A DNA stretch of 64,000 nt from DATLFA01 sp039934635. GTDB taxonomy: Bacteria > Actinomycetota > Acidimicrobiia > Acidimicrobiales > WLNW01. Below are positions 23,909 to 32,595 of this stretch, piece by piece. Position numbers and translations under genes: made by a program. The notes beneath the pieces are model-generated. The model was not told the DNA's origin. It did no database searches and worked only from the letters and a program-made list of their open reading frames with translations. Location: positions 6,225 through 70,224 of the forward strand of contig JBDTLT010000011.1 of assembly GCA_039934635.1 (NCBI GenBank), read 5' to 3'. Within the stretch, counting starts at the first letter, position 1. Every line of letters begins with the position of its first letter.

Positions 23909-24700
23909 ATGCGTGATGTGAAGATTCTCGTCGCCGAGTTGGTCGGAACGATGATCCTGATACTCGCAGGACCGGGCAGTGCCATCCTCGCGGCCGACAG
24001 GATTCACACTGCCGGGGTCGCTGTCGCATTTGGTCTGGCGCTGCTCATTGCGGCGTACACGATCGGTCCGATCTCCGGTTGCCACATCAACCCGGCGGTG
24101 ACGCTGGCGATGTGGATCGCACGCAAGATTCCGACGCGCACCCTGCCGGCGTACATCATCGGACAGATCCTCGGTGCGTTCGCCGGCGCAGCGGTGATCT
24201 TCTCGATCGCGAACGGCATCGACGGGTTCAGTGCAAAGAACAATTTCGCGGCCAACGCGTGGGGATCGAAGAATGGCTTCTATCCGGTCGGTTCGATGAT
24301 CATCGTCGAGATCGTCTTCACCGCACTGCTGGTTTTCGTCGTGTTGTCGACGACGACGCAGAAGTTCACGGCGTCGCAGGGCGGCCTCGTCATCGGCCTC
24401 ACGCTGACCTTGATCCACTTGATCACGATCCCCGTCGACAACACGTCGGTGAATCCTGTGCGCAGTCTTGCGACGGCTGTGTTCCAACGAGGCGATGCCC
24501 TCGAGCAGGTCTGGGCATTCGTCTTGTTCCCGCTCGTCGGTGCCGTCGTCGGCGTGTTGGTGTGGCTCGCGGTCGACGATGCCCGCCTCGAGGACACGTT
24601 GCTCAAGAGCGATGTACTCGTCAGCGCGCGCGACCAGATGACCAAGGTTGCCGACTCGGTCGAGGGTGCACTCGACAAAGCCGGCGACGAACTCAGCTGA
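23909..24700 (+). CDS. Aquaporin (AqpZ-like major intrinsic protein)
   Basis: A 263-residue membrane channel with six predicted transmembrane helices. The first half-helix motif is normal (CHINPAV). The second reads NTSVNPVRS, so the usual NPA is NPV, while the following arginine of the selectivity filter is kept. NTS-x-NP-x-RS and ALEQVWAF are AqpZ-like, which suggests water rather than glycerol transport. A soluble 40-residue C-terminal tail is present. ATG 23909 follows AGGGGGACA. It is followed by a strong terminator. Confidence 0.88.
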   Translation: MRDVKILVAELVGTMILILAGPGSAILAADRIHTAGVAVAFGLALLIAAYTIGPISGCHINPAVTLAMWIARKIPTRTLPAYIIGQILGAFAGAAVIFSIANGIDGFSAKNNFAANAWGSKNGFYPVGSMIIVEIVFTALLVFVVLSTTTQKFTASQGGLVIGLTLTLIHLITIPVDNTSVNPVRSLATAVFQRGDALEQVWAFVLFPLVGAVVGVLVWLAVDDARLEDTLLKSDVLVSARDQMTKVADSVEGALDKAGDELS

Positions 24701-24721
24701 CCCCGCGACCGTCGGTTCAAT

Positions 24722-24774
24722 CCGTTCTCGCTGTCAAACGTCGCTAGATGCGCGACGTTCGACAGCGAGAACGG
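24722..24774. terminator. Long perfect-stem hairpin between converging genes
   Basis: Arms 24722-24744 and 24752-24774 pair in 22 of 23 positions around a TAGATGC loop. On the + strand the sequence continues with GCGGTTTTGG. It lies between the aquaporin (+) and the nitroreductase (-) and would stop transcription from both sides. Confidence 0.7.
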
Positions 24775-24787
24775 GCGGTTTTGGCGG

Positions 24788-25447
24788 TTACCAGTTGTCC
24801 CAGTGCAGCACCCGGTCGAGGGGTTCGCGCGTGGCTTGCTTGAAGTTGGTGCCGACGGTGTAACCGAAGGGGATCAACGCGACCTGTGAGACCGACGGAT
24901 AGGGGATGCCCAAGAGTTCTGCGATCTCGCCTTCGAGCGCGAGGTGCACCGTCGTCCAAACGGTGCCGATGCCGCGGTTACGGGCGGCCAGCATGAAGCT
25001 CCACGCTGCTTGGATCACCGAACCGGCGAGGCTGAACAATGGTGCGCCGGAGAGCTCGGCGAAGTTGCCTTCGACGCACGGGATGAGTACGCCCGGCACA
25101 CGATCGATGATCTCGCCGAGATAACTCGCGGAGTCCATGACGCGTGCCGTTTGTGCGTCGTAGTACGACGCGTTGCTCGGCTCGATGCGCCCCAGCACAC
25201 TCACTTGTTGCTTGGCCAGCGTCATGGCGCGCCGATAGATGTCGCCGAGTTTGGCGATCGTCGCGGGATCGGTGACTACGACGAAGTGCCAGACCTGTCG
25301 GTTGGATCCGGTCGGTGCCTGCAACGCGATCTCGAGGCAATCACGGATGTCGACAGGATCGACGGAACGACCGAGTTCGAGCCGTTTGCGCACGGCCCGC
25401 GTGGTCGTGAGCACTTCGTCGGCCGAAAGGTTGAGGTGCATGTTCAT
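24788..25447 (-). CDS. Nitroreductase-family FMN oxidoreductase
   Basis: A 219-residue protein of the nitroreductase fold. The FMN-binding start TTTRAVRKRLELGRSVD and ALQAPTGSNRQVWHFVVV, then PCVEGNF and the helix QAAWSFMLAARNRGIGTVWT, are all typical. Such enzymes reduce nitro compounds, quinones or flavins with NAD(P)H; the natural substrate is not evident. ATG 25447 overlaps the stop of the GntR regulator by four bases (ATGA), so the regulator probably controls it. ATG 25441 is an alternative start. Confidence 0.88.
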   Translation of the reverse strand: MNMHLNLSADEVLTTTRAVRKRLELGRSVDPVDIRDCLEIALQAPTGSNRQVWHFVVVTDPATIAKLGDIYRRAMTLAKQQVSVLGRIEPSNASYYDAQTARVMDSASYLGEIIDRVPGVLIPCVEGNFAELSGAPLFSLAGSVIQAAWSFMLAARNRGIGTVWTTVHLALEGEIAELLGIPYPSVSQVALIPFGYTVGTNFKQATREPLDRVLHWDNW

Positions 25448-25836
25448 TTCTCCCGATGATCTAGTTCGTCGAGTGCTCGCTGCGCGGCGTCGATCGCTGC
25501 CGTAGTTCTAATGCCGAGTTGACGCACCGCGAGGGCGAACGTGTTCGCCGCCGCCGCGAGTCGAGTGGCGCGTTCGATGACCGGCTCGGATCCGGGTGGT
25601 TCGTCGACGACGATCGTGCCATGGCGGCCGCGGCCGGTTACGAGTTCGTCGACCGCGAGTTCGCGGTACGCGCGCGCGACGGTGCCCGGTGAGACCGACA
25701 GCACCGTCGCCATGTCGCGCACCGTCGGCAGGCGGGTGGCCGGTTCGAGCAGCCCCGCCGTGATCATGACCGCGAGTTGGGCGCGCAGTTGTTCGTACGG
25801 CGGGATGTGGCTGGCCTGATCGAGTCGGATGATCAT
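25444..25836 (-). CDS. GntR-family transcriptional regulator (YtrA type)
   Basis: A 130-residue regulator with an N-terminal winged helix: PPYEQLRAQLAVMI, LPTVRDMATVLSVSPGTVARAYREL and the wing GRGRHGTIV. It is followed by a short helical dimerisation part instead of a large ligand domain, as in the YtrA subfamily. Start choice: ATG 25836 begins the conserved IIRLDQASHIPPYEQ. GTG 25914 is also in frame and would lie just downstream of a good -10 element, giving a leaderless message with 26 extra residues. It is in an operon with the nitroreductase. Confidence 0.88.
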   Translation of the reverse strand: MIIRLDQASHIPPYEQLRAQLAVMITAGLLEPATRLPTVRDMATVLSVSPGTVARAYRELAVDELVTGRGRHGTIVVDEPPGSEPVIERATRLAAAANTFALAVRQLGIRTTAAIDAAQRALDELDHREK

Positions 25837-25922
25837 CCGCCGCGGCCGGCCCCGAGGGTCGACGAAGGCGACGACCGCAGGGCCAGCCGACTCGGGGGGA
25901 ATGTGGGATCGCACTATTGTTC

Positions 25923-25937
25923 ATTGTATTGGTACAA
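25923..25937 (-). promoter_or_regulatory. Promoter element and palindromic operator for the GntR-nitroreductase operon
   Basis: TTGTATTGGTACAA (25924-25937) has perfect five-base arms TTGTA/TACAA. On the - strand it overlaps TACAAT (25928-25923), a five-of-six match to the -10 consensus. A GntR dimer bound here would block its own promoter. No good -35 hexamer is visible. Confidence 0.45.
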
Positions 25938-26040
25938 ACGACGATCCGAGCGCCAAAAGACCCAGTTCGACCTCATTCAAACCGACGATTGCTATGGTCT
26001 GTATCACGACAACGAGGTCGTACAAGTAGGAGATCAGATC

Positions 26041-26379
26041 ATGAAGCTCATCACCGCAGTGATCAAGCCCTTCAAGCTGGACGACGTCAAAGACGCACTG
26101 GCCGCCGTCGGGGTGACCGGCATGACCGTGTCCGAGGTCCAGGGTTTCGGCCGTCAGGGCGGCCACAGCGAGACCTACCGGGGCACCGAATACAAGGTGC
26201 TCTTCACGCCCAAGAGCAAGATCGAAGTGGTCGTCAACGACGACATCGTCGACGCGGCCATCAGCGCCATCGAGACCGGTGCCCGCACCGACAAAATCGG
26301 TGACGGCAAGGTGTGGGTCACGCCGGTCGACACCATCGCCCGCATTCGCACGGGCGAGCGCGGCGCCGACGCGGTCTGA
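26041..26379 (+). CDS. PII nitrogen-regulatory protein (GlnB/GlnK family)
   Basis: A 112-residue PII signalling protein, which binds ATP/ADP and 2-oxoglutarate and controls ammonium transport and nitrogen enzymes. The T-loop has Y46 and Y51 (ETYRGTEYKV), Y51 being the site adenylylated in actinobacteria. The B-loop TGARTDKIGDGKVWV and the end TGERGADAV are canonical. The start follows TAGGAG. No amtB, glnD or glutamine synthetase gene is adjacent, which is unusual for glnK. The gene converges on an SDR gene with no gap. Confidence 0.94.
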   Translation: MKLITAVIKPFKLDDVKDALAAVGVTGMTVSEVQGFGRQGGHSETYRGTEYKVLFTPKSKIEVVVNDDIVDAAISAIETGARTDKIGDGKVWVTPVDTIARIRTGERGADAV

Positions 26380-27234
26380 TCAGCGGCCTTGCAGTAGTTC
26401 CTTGCTGGCATCCCACAGTCGACCTGCGGCGGTCATATCGATCGCCTGCCGGTTGGTGGGTGCCGGCATGGACTCTGCGAAATACGCTCCGGTGATCGAT
26501 TCGAGTTCGGGCGCGGACGCGACATAGATCGACGTCCGCGCTCCCTGCTCGGGAGTCTTGAAAAAGGGCCGAGCGAGTGTCATCGCAAGATCGCCGATTC
26601 GACCCGTGTCGCCGTCACTTGCGAGCCGAGTGGCCACGACGCCCGGATGAACTGCATTGGCGGTGACACCCGAGCCGTCGAGACGCCGAGCAAGCTCACG
26701 CGTGAACAAGATGTTGGCCAGCTTCGAGCGGCAATATGCCCGGAACGGACCATAGCGGGTGTGCTCGAGGTTGAGGTCGTCGAAGTCGAGGCCCCGCCGG
26801 GCTCCCTTGTAAGCCTCGGACGCCACGACGACGATGCGCGACGGTGCTCCTCGCTCGAGGAGATCGTGGAGGAGTTCGGTCAGTAGGAAGTGGCCGAGAT
26901 GATTCACGCCGAACGTCATCTCGAAGCCGTCGCTCGTGGTCTGACGATGCCGCAGGATGACGCCGGCGTTGTTGATGAGCACCGAGACGTGGTCGGTGGT
27001 AGCCGTGAGGGCCGCCGCGAAGTTGCGGATCGACGTGAGCGACGCAAGGTCGAGGCCCAATTGCTCGACCGCAGTGGAACCGCTGCGCGCGACGATGTCA
27101 TCGACCGCCGCCGCCCCGCGTGCCGGGTCGCGGACCGCGATGATCACACGGGCACCCTCTCGGGCGAGAGCGATCGCAGTCTCCTTGCCGAGACCGCTGT
27201 TACCTCCGGTGATCACCACCGTCTTACCCTGCAT
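26380..27234 (-). CDS. SDR oxidoreductase (retinol-dehydrogenase-like)
   Basis: A 284-residue SDR with TGGNSGLGKETA (about residues 9-20), DLASLTSIRNF, NNAGV, and the catalytic pair in YCRSK. This motif set is typical of the retinol dehydrogenase/WWOX-like group that prefers NADP and hydrophobic alcohols or ketones. ATG 27234 starts the conserved MQGKTVVITGG. It is divergent from the acyl-CoA dehydrogenase pair at 27315. Its stop codon abuts that of the PII gene. Confidence 0.87.
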   Translation of the reverse strand: MQGKTVVITGGNSGLGKETAIALAREGARVIIAVRDPARGAAAVDDIVARSGSTAVEQLGLDLASLTSIRNFAAALTATTDHVSVLINNAGVILRHRQTTSDGFEMTFGVNHLGHFLLTELLHDLLERGAPSRIVVVASEAYKGARRGLDFDDLNLEHTRYGPFRAYCRSKLANILFTRELARRLDGSGVTANAVHPGVVATRLASDGDTGRIGDLAMTLARPFFKTPEQGARTSIYVASAPELESITGAYFAESMPAPTNRQAIDMTAAGRLWDASKELLQGR

Positions 27235-27314
27235 GCGTGTTCCCTGTGGAAGTTGGCGGCTCGCTAGGTCGAGGGTACGGTGCGCGCAGCATCGATTGTG
27301 CGATCCGAGGCCCG

Positions 27315-28493
27315 ATGTATCTCCAAGAGACGACCGAGCAACGCGCGTTGCGCACGACATTGCGCGAGTACTTCCGCGGCCTCATGACCCCTGAGGTCAC
27401 CCGAGCGCTGCGCGACGATGGCGAGTCGGGCCCGGCGCGCCGTCGTGTGTTGCGCCAGATGGGCGCGGACGGGATGCTCGGCATCGGTTGGCCCAAGGAG
27501 TACGGCGGGCAGGGCCGTCCCGCCACCGATCAGTTCATCTTCTTCGACGAAGCACAACGGGCCCAGGCGCCGCTGCCGTTCGTCACGCTGAACACGGTTG
27601 GGCCGACGCTCATCGAATACGGCACGGACGAGCAGAAGCAGCGTTTCCTGCCGCGGATCCTCGCCGGCGAGATCGTGTTCGCCATCGGCTACAGCGAGCC
27701 TTCTGCCGGCACCGACCTTGCGTCATTGACGACGCGTGCCGTGCGCGACGGCGATCAATGGGTCATCAACGGGCAAAAGATCTTCACCTCGGGAGCTGAC
27801 GGCGCGGACTACGTGTGGTTGGCGTGCCGCACGAATCCCGACGTTAAAAAGCACCAGGGCATCTCGATCATCATCGTGCCGACGGCATCGCCCGGGTTCA
27901 GCTCGACGCCGATCAAGACGGTCGGCAACCCCACCACGACGTCCACCTACTACGACGAGGTGCGCGTGCCGGTGGGCAACCTCGTCGGCGACGAAAACGG
28001 CGGTTGGAAGCTCATCACGACGCAGCTCAATCACGAGCGAGTCGGGCTGGCCGCGCTCAGTGCTCGCGCGTTCGAGCTCTACGACGCCGTGGTTGCGTGG
28101 GCGGCGGCGACCGACTCGGGCGAAGGCGGGTTGATGATCGATCTGCCGTGGGTGCAGACCGAACTCGCAACGTGTCGCGCCAAGCTCCAAGCGATGTATT
28201 TGCTGAATTGGCGAATGACGCTCGACGTCGGTCGGGGCCAGCTCAAACCGCAGACCTCGTCCGCGGTAAAGGTCTTCGGCACCGAGGCGACCGCTGACGT
28301 TTACCACCGCTTGTTGAACATCCTCGGTCCTGAAGCGCACATGAGAAGCGGAAGCGCCGACGCACCCATCGACGGCGAGGTCGAAGCGATGGGCCGCACT
28401 GCGCAGATCAACACGTTCGGGGGCGGAGTCAACGAAGTCCAGCGAGAGATTGTCGCTTGGGTGGGTCTCGGCATGACCCGCGTCTCGCGCTGA
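27315..28493 (+). CDS. Acyl-CoA dehydrogenase, alpha-type subunit (second heteromeric pair)
   Basis: A 392-residue paralogue of the gene at 628-1806, of identical length and motif layout: GWPKEYGGQGR, YSEPSAGTD, NGQKIFTSGA and the C-terminal FGGGVNEVQRE. It lacks the R-x2-F-G FAD-contact segment, which the following gene supplies. The pair resembles mycobacterial FadE26/FadE27, and an acyl-CoA synthetase resembling FadD17 lies nearby (30916-32586), as it does there. ATG 27315 follows CGAGG. Confidence 0.88.
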   Translation: MYLQETTEQRALRTTLREYFRGLMTPEVTRALRDDGESGPARRRVLRQMGADGMLGIGWPKEYGGQGRPATDQFIFFDEAQRAQAPLPFVTLNTVGPTLIEYGTDEQKQRFLPRILAGEIVFAIGYSEPSAGTDLASLTTRAVRDGDQWVINGQKIFTSGADGADYVWLACRTNPDVKKHQGISIIIVPTASPGFSSTPIKTVGNPTTTSTYYDEVRVPVGNLVGDENGGWKLITTQLNHERVGLAALSARAFELYDAVVAWAAATDSGEGGLMIDLPWVQTELATCRAKLQAMYLLNWRMTLDVGRGQLKPQTSSAVKVFGTEATADVYHRLLNILGPEAHMRSGSADAPIDGEVEAMGRTAQINTFGGGVNEVQREIVAWVGLGMTRVSR

Positions 28494-28507
28494 CGGAGGG
28501 TCGAAAT

Positions 28508-29647
28508 ATGGATTTCTCGTTCACCGAAGAGCAGCAGGCCCTGCGCGGCCTGGCTGCGCAGATCTTTGCGGACAAGGCGACCGTCGAGCGCGTCGTCGAA
28601 ATCGAACGACATACCGACGACCGCATCGATCGCGAACTCTGGGCGGCGCTGGCAGAGGCACAGTTGCTGGGCGTCGCCATACCCGAGCAATTCGGGGGAT
28701 TGGGCTTCACGATGCTCGAGTTGACGTTCGTGCTCGAGCAGCAAGGGCGATTCGTCGCTCCTGTTCCGCTGCTGCCGACGCTCGTACTCGCGGCGCCGGC
28801 GATCGCCGAGTTCGGCACCGCTCACCAAAAAGATCAATGGCTGCGCGCGGTGGTAAAGGGCGGTGCCGTGCTCACTGCCGCGTTCGCCGAACGCGGCGCG
28901 AACAACGTGCGTCGATCATCGGTTCGGGCAGTGCCAGTGGCGGGTGGCTGGGCGCTGTCGGGCCACAAGATCGCCGTGCTCGCGGGTCACGTCGCGGACG
29001 CCGTACTCGTGCCCGCGGAGACTCACGACGGCCTCACGGTGTTCATCGTCGACCCGAACGCGCTGGGTGTACGACGAACCCGATACGAAACGACGGCGCG
29101 CGACGTTCAATGCTCGTTGCAGTTGTCGAATGTGTTCGTCAGCGACGACGACGTTCTCGGTGCCGTGGGGCAAGGCACCGCGATCGCGGCATGGTCGATC
29201 GATCGCGCCGACATCGCCGCTGCGGCCATCGCCGTCGGCTGTTGTGAACAGGCACTCGCGCTCACTGCGAAATACGTGTCGGAGCGACAGCAGTTCGGAC
29301 GCCCGCTGTCGACCAACCAGGGCGTTGCGATCCGGGCCGCCGATGCGTACATCGACATCGATTGCATGAGGGTCACGATGTGGCAGGCGGCATGGCGACT
29401 CGCCGAAGGGCTACCAGCGCGCGAAGAGATCGACATCGCGAAGTACTGGTCGGCCGAGGCAGGGCAGCGCGTCGTACACGCGACGCAACACCTCCACGGT
29501 GGGATGGGTGCCGACATCGACTACCCGGTGCACCGCTACTTCCTCTGGGTGAAGCAACTCGAGAACATGTTCGGCAGTGGGCCCCAACAACTCGCTCGCC
29601 TCGGCCGATCGATCGCCGAGGCCGCTACGACCGGTCAGCCCGCCTGA
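28508..29647 (+). CDS. Acyl-CoA dehydrogenase, beta-type subunit (second heteromeric pair)
   Basis: A 379-residue partner of the preceding gene. It carries RQQFGRPLSTNQG and HLHGGMGADIDYPVHRYF but a degenerate middle motif (FAERGANN and SGHKIAVLAG). HGGMG-x-D-x-DYPVHRYF is shared with the beta subunit at 1817-2920. ATG 28508 is preceded by GGAGGG. The 3' end overlaps the converging permease gene by 23 bases. Confidence 0.87.
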   Translation: MDFSFTEEQQALRGLAAQIFADKATVERVVEIERHTDDRIDRELWAALAEAQLLGVAIPEQFGGLGFTMLELTFVLEQQGRFVAPVPLLPTLVLAAPAIAEFGTAHQKDQWLRAVVKGGAVLTAAFAERGANNVRRSSVRAVPVAGGWALSGHKIAVLAGHVADAVLVPAETHDGLTVFIVDPNALGVRRTRYETTARDVQCSLQLSNVFVSDDDVLGAVGQGTAIAAWSIDRADIAAAAIAVGCCEQALALTAKYVSERQQFGRPLSTNQGVAIRAADAYIDIDCMRVTMWQAAWRLAEGLPAREEIDIAKYWSAEAGQRVVHATQHLHGGMGADIDYPVHRYFLWVKQLENMFGSGPQQLARLGRSIAEAATTGQPA

Positions 29648-30887
29648 CGGCGCGGAGTGTTGCTCGCGTGATCAGCCCGACGGCGATTGCTGCAGCGCCC
29701 GTGGCGATCGACGCGCCCGGCAGGGTGACCGCAAGCACGACACAACCGACGAGGCCGAAGACAGCGATCGCCGGGGGCCACCGTCGTTGATCGCGTGGCA
29801 GACGCAGCGCCGCGGCGTTGGTGACCGCGTAGTAGCCGAGCACGCAGAAGCTCGAGAAACCGATGGCGTGGCGCACATCGCTCGTGAGTACGACGATGAA
29901 CACGATGGTGCCGACGGCGATCTCGGCGAGGTCGGGCACTTTGGTGCGCGGGTGGACGTGGACGAGAACATGAGGCAGATCTCGTTCGGCGGCCATGGCG
30001 AACATCGTGCGGCTCACACCCACGAGTAACGACAGCAATACGCCGAGCGAAGCGGTACTTGCTCCGATGCGCACGAGCGGTACCAACGCGTGCCACGAAC
30101 CTGCATCGATCACCGTCGCCAGCGGCGCCGAACTGCGCGCCAATGCGTCAGATCCGACGGCCGAGAGAGCGGACAGCGCGACCAACGCGTAGACGATCAG
30201 TGTGATGCCGAGTGCGATCGGTATGGCCCGCGGAATTGTCCGCGCGGGGTCTCGTACTTCTTCGCCGAGCGTCGCGATGCGCGCGTAGCCGGCGAACGCG
30301 AAGAACAACAGTGCGCCGGCGCGCAGGCAGTCGTACGGCGATGCACCGCCGAGGCCGATGCGATCGATATCGGCAGTGCCGCCGCCAAAGCCCGCGCCGA
30401 CGACGACGGCGAGGACGCACAAGACGACCACCACGATGACCCGTGTCAGCCACACGGTCTTGGTGACCCCGGCCAGGTTCACCGCGACGAGGGCGACCAC
30501 GGCCAGCGCCGCCGTGAACCGCGGATGATCGGGCCACGCATAGGAGCCGAAGGTGAGAGCCATTGCCGCGCAGCTCGCGGTCTTGCCGACGACGAATCCC
30601 CAGCCCGCGGCGAACCCCCACACGGGCGCGAGTCGCGCTCGACCGTAGACGTAAGTTCCGCCCGCCTGAGGATGGAGCGCCGCGAGTTGTGCCGACGACG
30701 TGGCGTTGGCGAACGCCACTGCCGCGGCGATCGCCAGGCCGACGAGCAGTCCGCCTCCCGCGCTCTGTGCCGCGGGCGCGAGCGCGGCGAACACCCCGGC
30801 GCCGATCATCGATCCGAGTCCGATCACTACCGCATCGGCGGTGCCGATGCGACGGTCGAGCCGCGTCGGTGGTTGCGGTGTAGGCAC
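29625..30887 (-). CDS. APC-family amino acid permease
   Basis: A membrane transporter of about 420 residues with roughly 12 hydrophobic segments. The first helix has VVIGLGSMIGAGVFAAL, the family's substrate-binding G-S-M-I-G-x-G-x-F pattern, and FFAFAGYARIATLGEEVRDP matches the conserved cytoplasmic loop of amino acid/polyamine/cation transporters. The substrate is not predictable. The start is unclear: GTG 30887 lies just after the stop of the synthetase gene upstream, while GTG 30947 would overlap it by 32 bases. Confidence 0.85.
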   Translation of the reverse strand: MPTPQPPTRLDRRIGTADAVVIGLGSMIGAGVFAALAPAAQSAGGGLLVGLAIAAAVAFANATSSAQLAALHPQAGGTYVYGRARLAPVWGFAAGWGFVVGKTASCAAMALTFGSYAWPDHPRFTAALAVVALVAVNLAGVTKTVWLTRVIVVVVLCVLAVVVGAGFGGGTADIDRIGLGGASPYDCLRAGALLFFAFAGYARIATLGEEVRDPARTIPRAIPIALGITLIVYALVALSALSAVGSDALARSSAPLATVIDAGSWHALVPLVRIGASTASLGVLLSLLVGVSRTMFAMAAERDLPHVLVHVHPRTKVPDLAEIAVGTIVFIVVLTSDVRHAIGFSSFCVLGYYAVTNAAALRLPRDQRRWPPAIAVFGLVGCVVLAVTLPGASIATGAAAIAVGLITRATLRAVRRADRS

Positions 30888-30915
30888 GGAGGCAGCGTCG
30901 TCGCCGGGGATGGGC

Positions 30916-32586
30916 TCAGACCTTGTCGAGTTCGCCCAGGCGATCACGCGCCGCGAACTCGGCGCGGATGGACTCGACGTCGTCTGGTGTGAGGCGGCGT
31001 AGCGGCTCGCCCTTCTTCGGGCGGAAGTAGACGGGGTCGGCGCACTGCCAGCGTTGCGCCCGCAGCTGTCGCTTGATGACCTTCGACGTTTCGGTCAGCG
31101 GCAACTCGGTCGCGACGCGGACATAACGGGGCGACCATTTGGTGCCCAAGTCGCTTTGATTGACAAGGAACTCGTCGAAGTCCTCGGGGTCGAAGGCCGA
31201 CGGATCGGCAACCTGCAGCGCGACCATCACCTGATCGCCTACCTCTTCGTCGGGCACTGCATAGACGGCGTCGAGAATGACGCCCGGATAACTGGCGACG
31301 ATGCGTTCGATCGGCGCGGCCGCGAAGTTTTCACCGTCGACGCGCAGCCATTCGTAGTCGCGGCCGGCGAAGTAGAACCAGCCGTCCTTGTCGCGGTAGC
31401 CGAGGTCGCCCGACCAGTACCACCCGTTGCGGATGCGTTGCGCGTTTGCTTCTTCGTTCTTGTAGTAGCCCTCGAAGCTGACGGCGTTGCTCTTGTTGAC
31501 GATCTCGCCGATGCACTGGTCGGGATTGAGCAACCGGCCGTTGGCGTCGAACTCCGCCGGCGGCTTCTCTTCGAGCGTCTCCGCGTCGAGTACGACCGTG
31601 CCCTCGGGACCGCGCCCGAGTGCCCCTTTTGGTTGCTCGGGTACGCGCTGGACCGACGCGCCGGATTCGGTCGAGCCATAGTTGTCCTGCACGGGCACGC
31701 CGAACCGGTCGCTGAAACGTTTCAGATCTCTCTCCGCGCCTTCGTTGCCGAAGACGCTGCGCAGCGCGTGGTTCTTGTCGTCGGGGGACTCGGGTGTGGC
31801 GAGGATGTACGTCAGTGGTTTGCCGACATAGTTGAAGTAGGTGGCTTTGAACTTGCGGATGTCGGGCAGGAATCCCGACGCCGAGAACCGCCGCCGCAGT
31901 GCGAGCGTGCCTCCCACGTAGACGACCGGGCTGAAGCCGGCGAACAGCGCGTTGGAATGGAACATCGGCATGGCCATGTAGCCGACCGACTCTTCGTCGA
32001 GGTCTTGCGTCATCGAGATGGTGCGCCCGGTGCGCGCCCACTTGCCTTGCGACGTGATCACGGCCTTTGGCGCGCCCGAGGTACCCGAGGTGAAGAGCAG
32101 CAGCGCGGTGACGCGTGGGTCGACGGCCGCGTCGGGCAGGCCCGCGTTGGCATAGGGGCGCAGCGCCACGTCGTACTGCGGCGTGTCGACAACGAGTATG
32201 CGGTCGTCGGTGAGCCCGAGGTCGAGGCCATGCAACATGTCGTAGAAGCGTGACTCGGTGACGATCATCTGACAGTCGGTGTAGGTGATATCGCGCGCGA
32301 GCTCACCGCCCTGACGAGTGGGGTTGATGCCGACCATCGTGGCGCCGCTCACCGAGCCGGCGGCCAACCACAGGCACAACTCGGGAATGTTCTCGAAGAG
32401 AAATCCGATGTGGAACGGTCCCGGTCGCTTGGTGTCGATGGCGAACGCGGCGCGGGTGGCTGCAGCCTGCACCGTCTCGCGCCAGCTGTATGACTCGTCC
32501 TCGAACAAAATCGCGGCACGCTCGGACTGCGCGTGCGCTCGGATCATCTGATCGACGGTGTCGAATTCATTGCGTGTCATCGGCAT
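30916..32586 (-). CDS. Acyl-CoA synthetase (FadD17-like)
   Basis: A 556-residue AMP-binding enzyme that activates a carboxylic acid to its CoA thioester through an acyl-adenylate. Motifs: LLLFTSGTSGAPKAV (P-loop), YGSTESG (A5), WYWSGDLGYRDKDGW (A7) and the C-terminal lysine in ETSKVIKRQL. A FadD17-like sterol side-chain role is suggested by the neighbouring FadE26/27-like pair, but this is by context. It is probably co-transcribed with the SMP-30 gene upstream (nine-base gap) and the permease downstream. Confidence 0.9.
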   Translation of the reverse strand: MPMTRNEFDTVDQMIRAHAQSERAAILFEDESYSWRETVQAAATRAAFAIDTKRPGPFHIGFLFENIPELCLWLAAGSVSGATMVGINPTRQGGELARDITYTDCQMIVTESRFYDMLHGLDLGLTDDRILVVDTPQYDVALRPYANAGLPDAAVDPRVTALLLFTSGTSGAPKAVITSQGKWARTGRTISMTQDLDEESVGYMAMPMFHSNALFAGFSPVVYVGGTLALRRRFSASGFLPDIRKFKATYFNYVGKPLTYILATPESPDDKNHALRSVFGNEGAERDLKRFSDRFGVPVQDNYGSTESGASVQRVPEQPKGALGRGPEGTVVLDAETLEEKPPAEFDANGRLLNPDQCIGEIVNKSNAVSFEGYYKNEEANAQRIRNGWYWSGDLGYRDKDGWFYFAGRDYEWLRVDGENFAAAPIERIVASYPGVILDAVYAVPDEEVGDQVMVALQVADPSAFDPEDFDEFLVNQSDLGTKWSPRYVRVATELPLTETSKVIKRQLRAQRWQCADPVYFRPKKGEPLRRLTPDDVESIRAEFAARDRLGELDKV

Positions 32587-32595
32587 CTCTGCATT

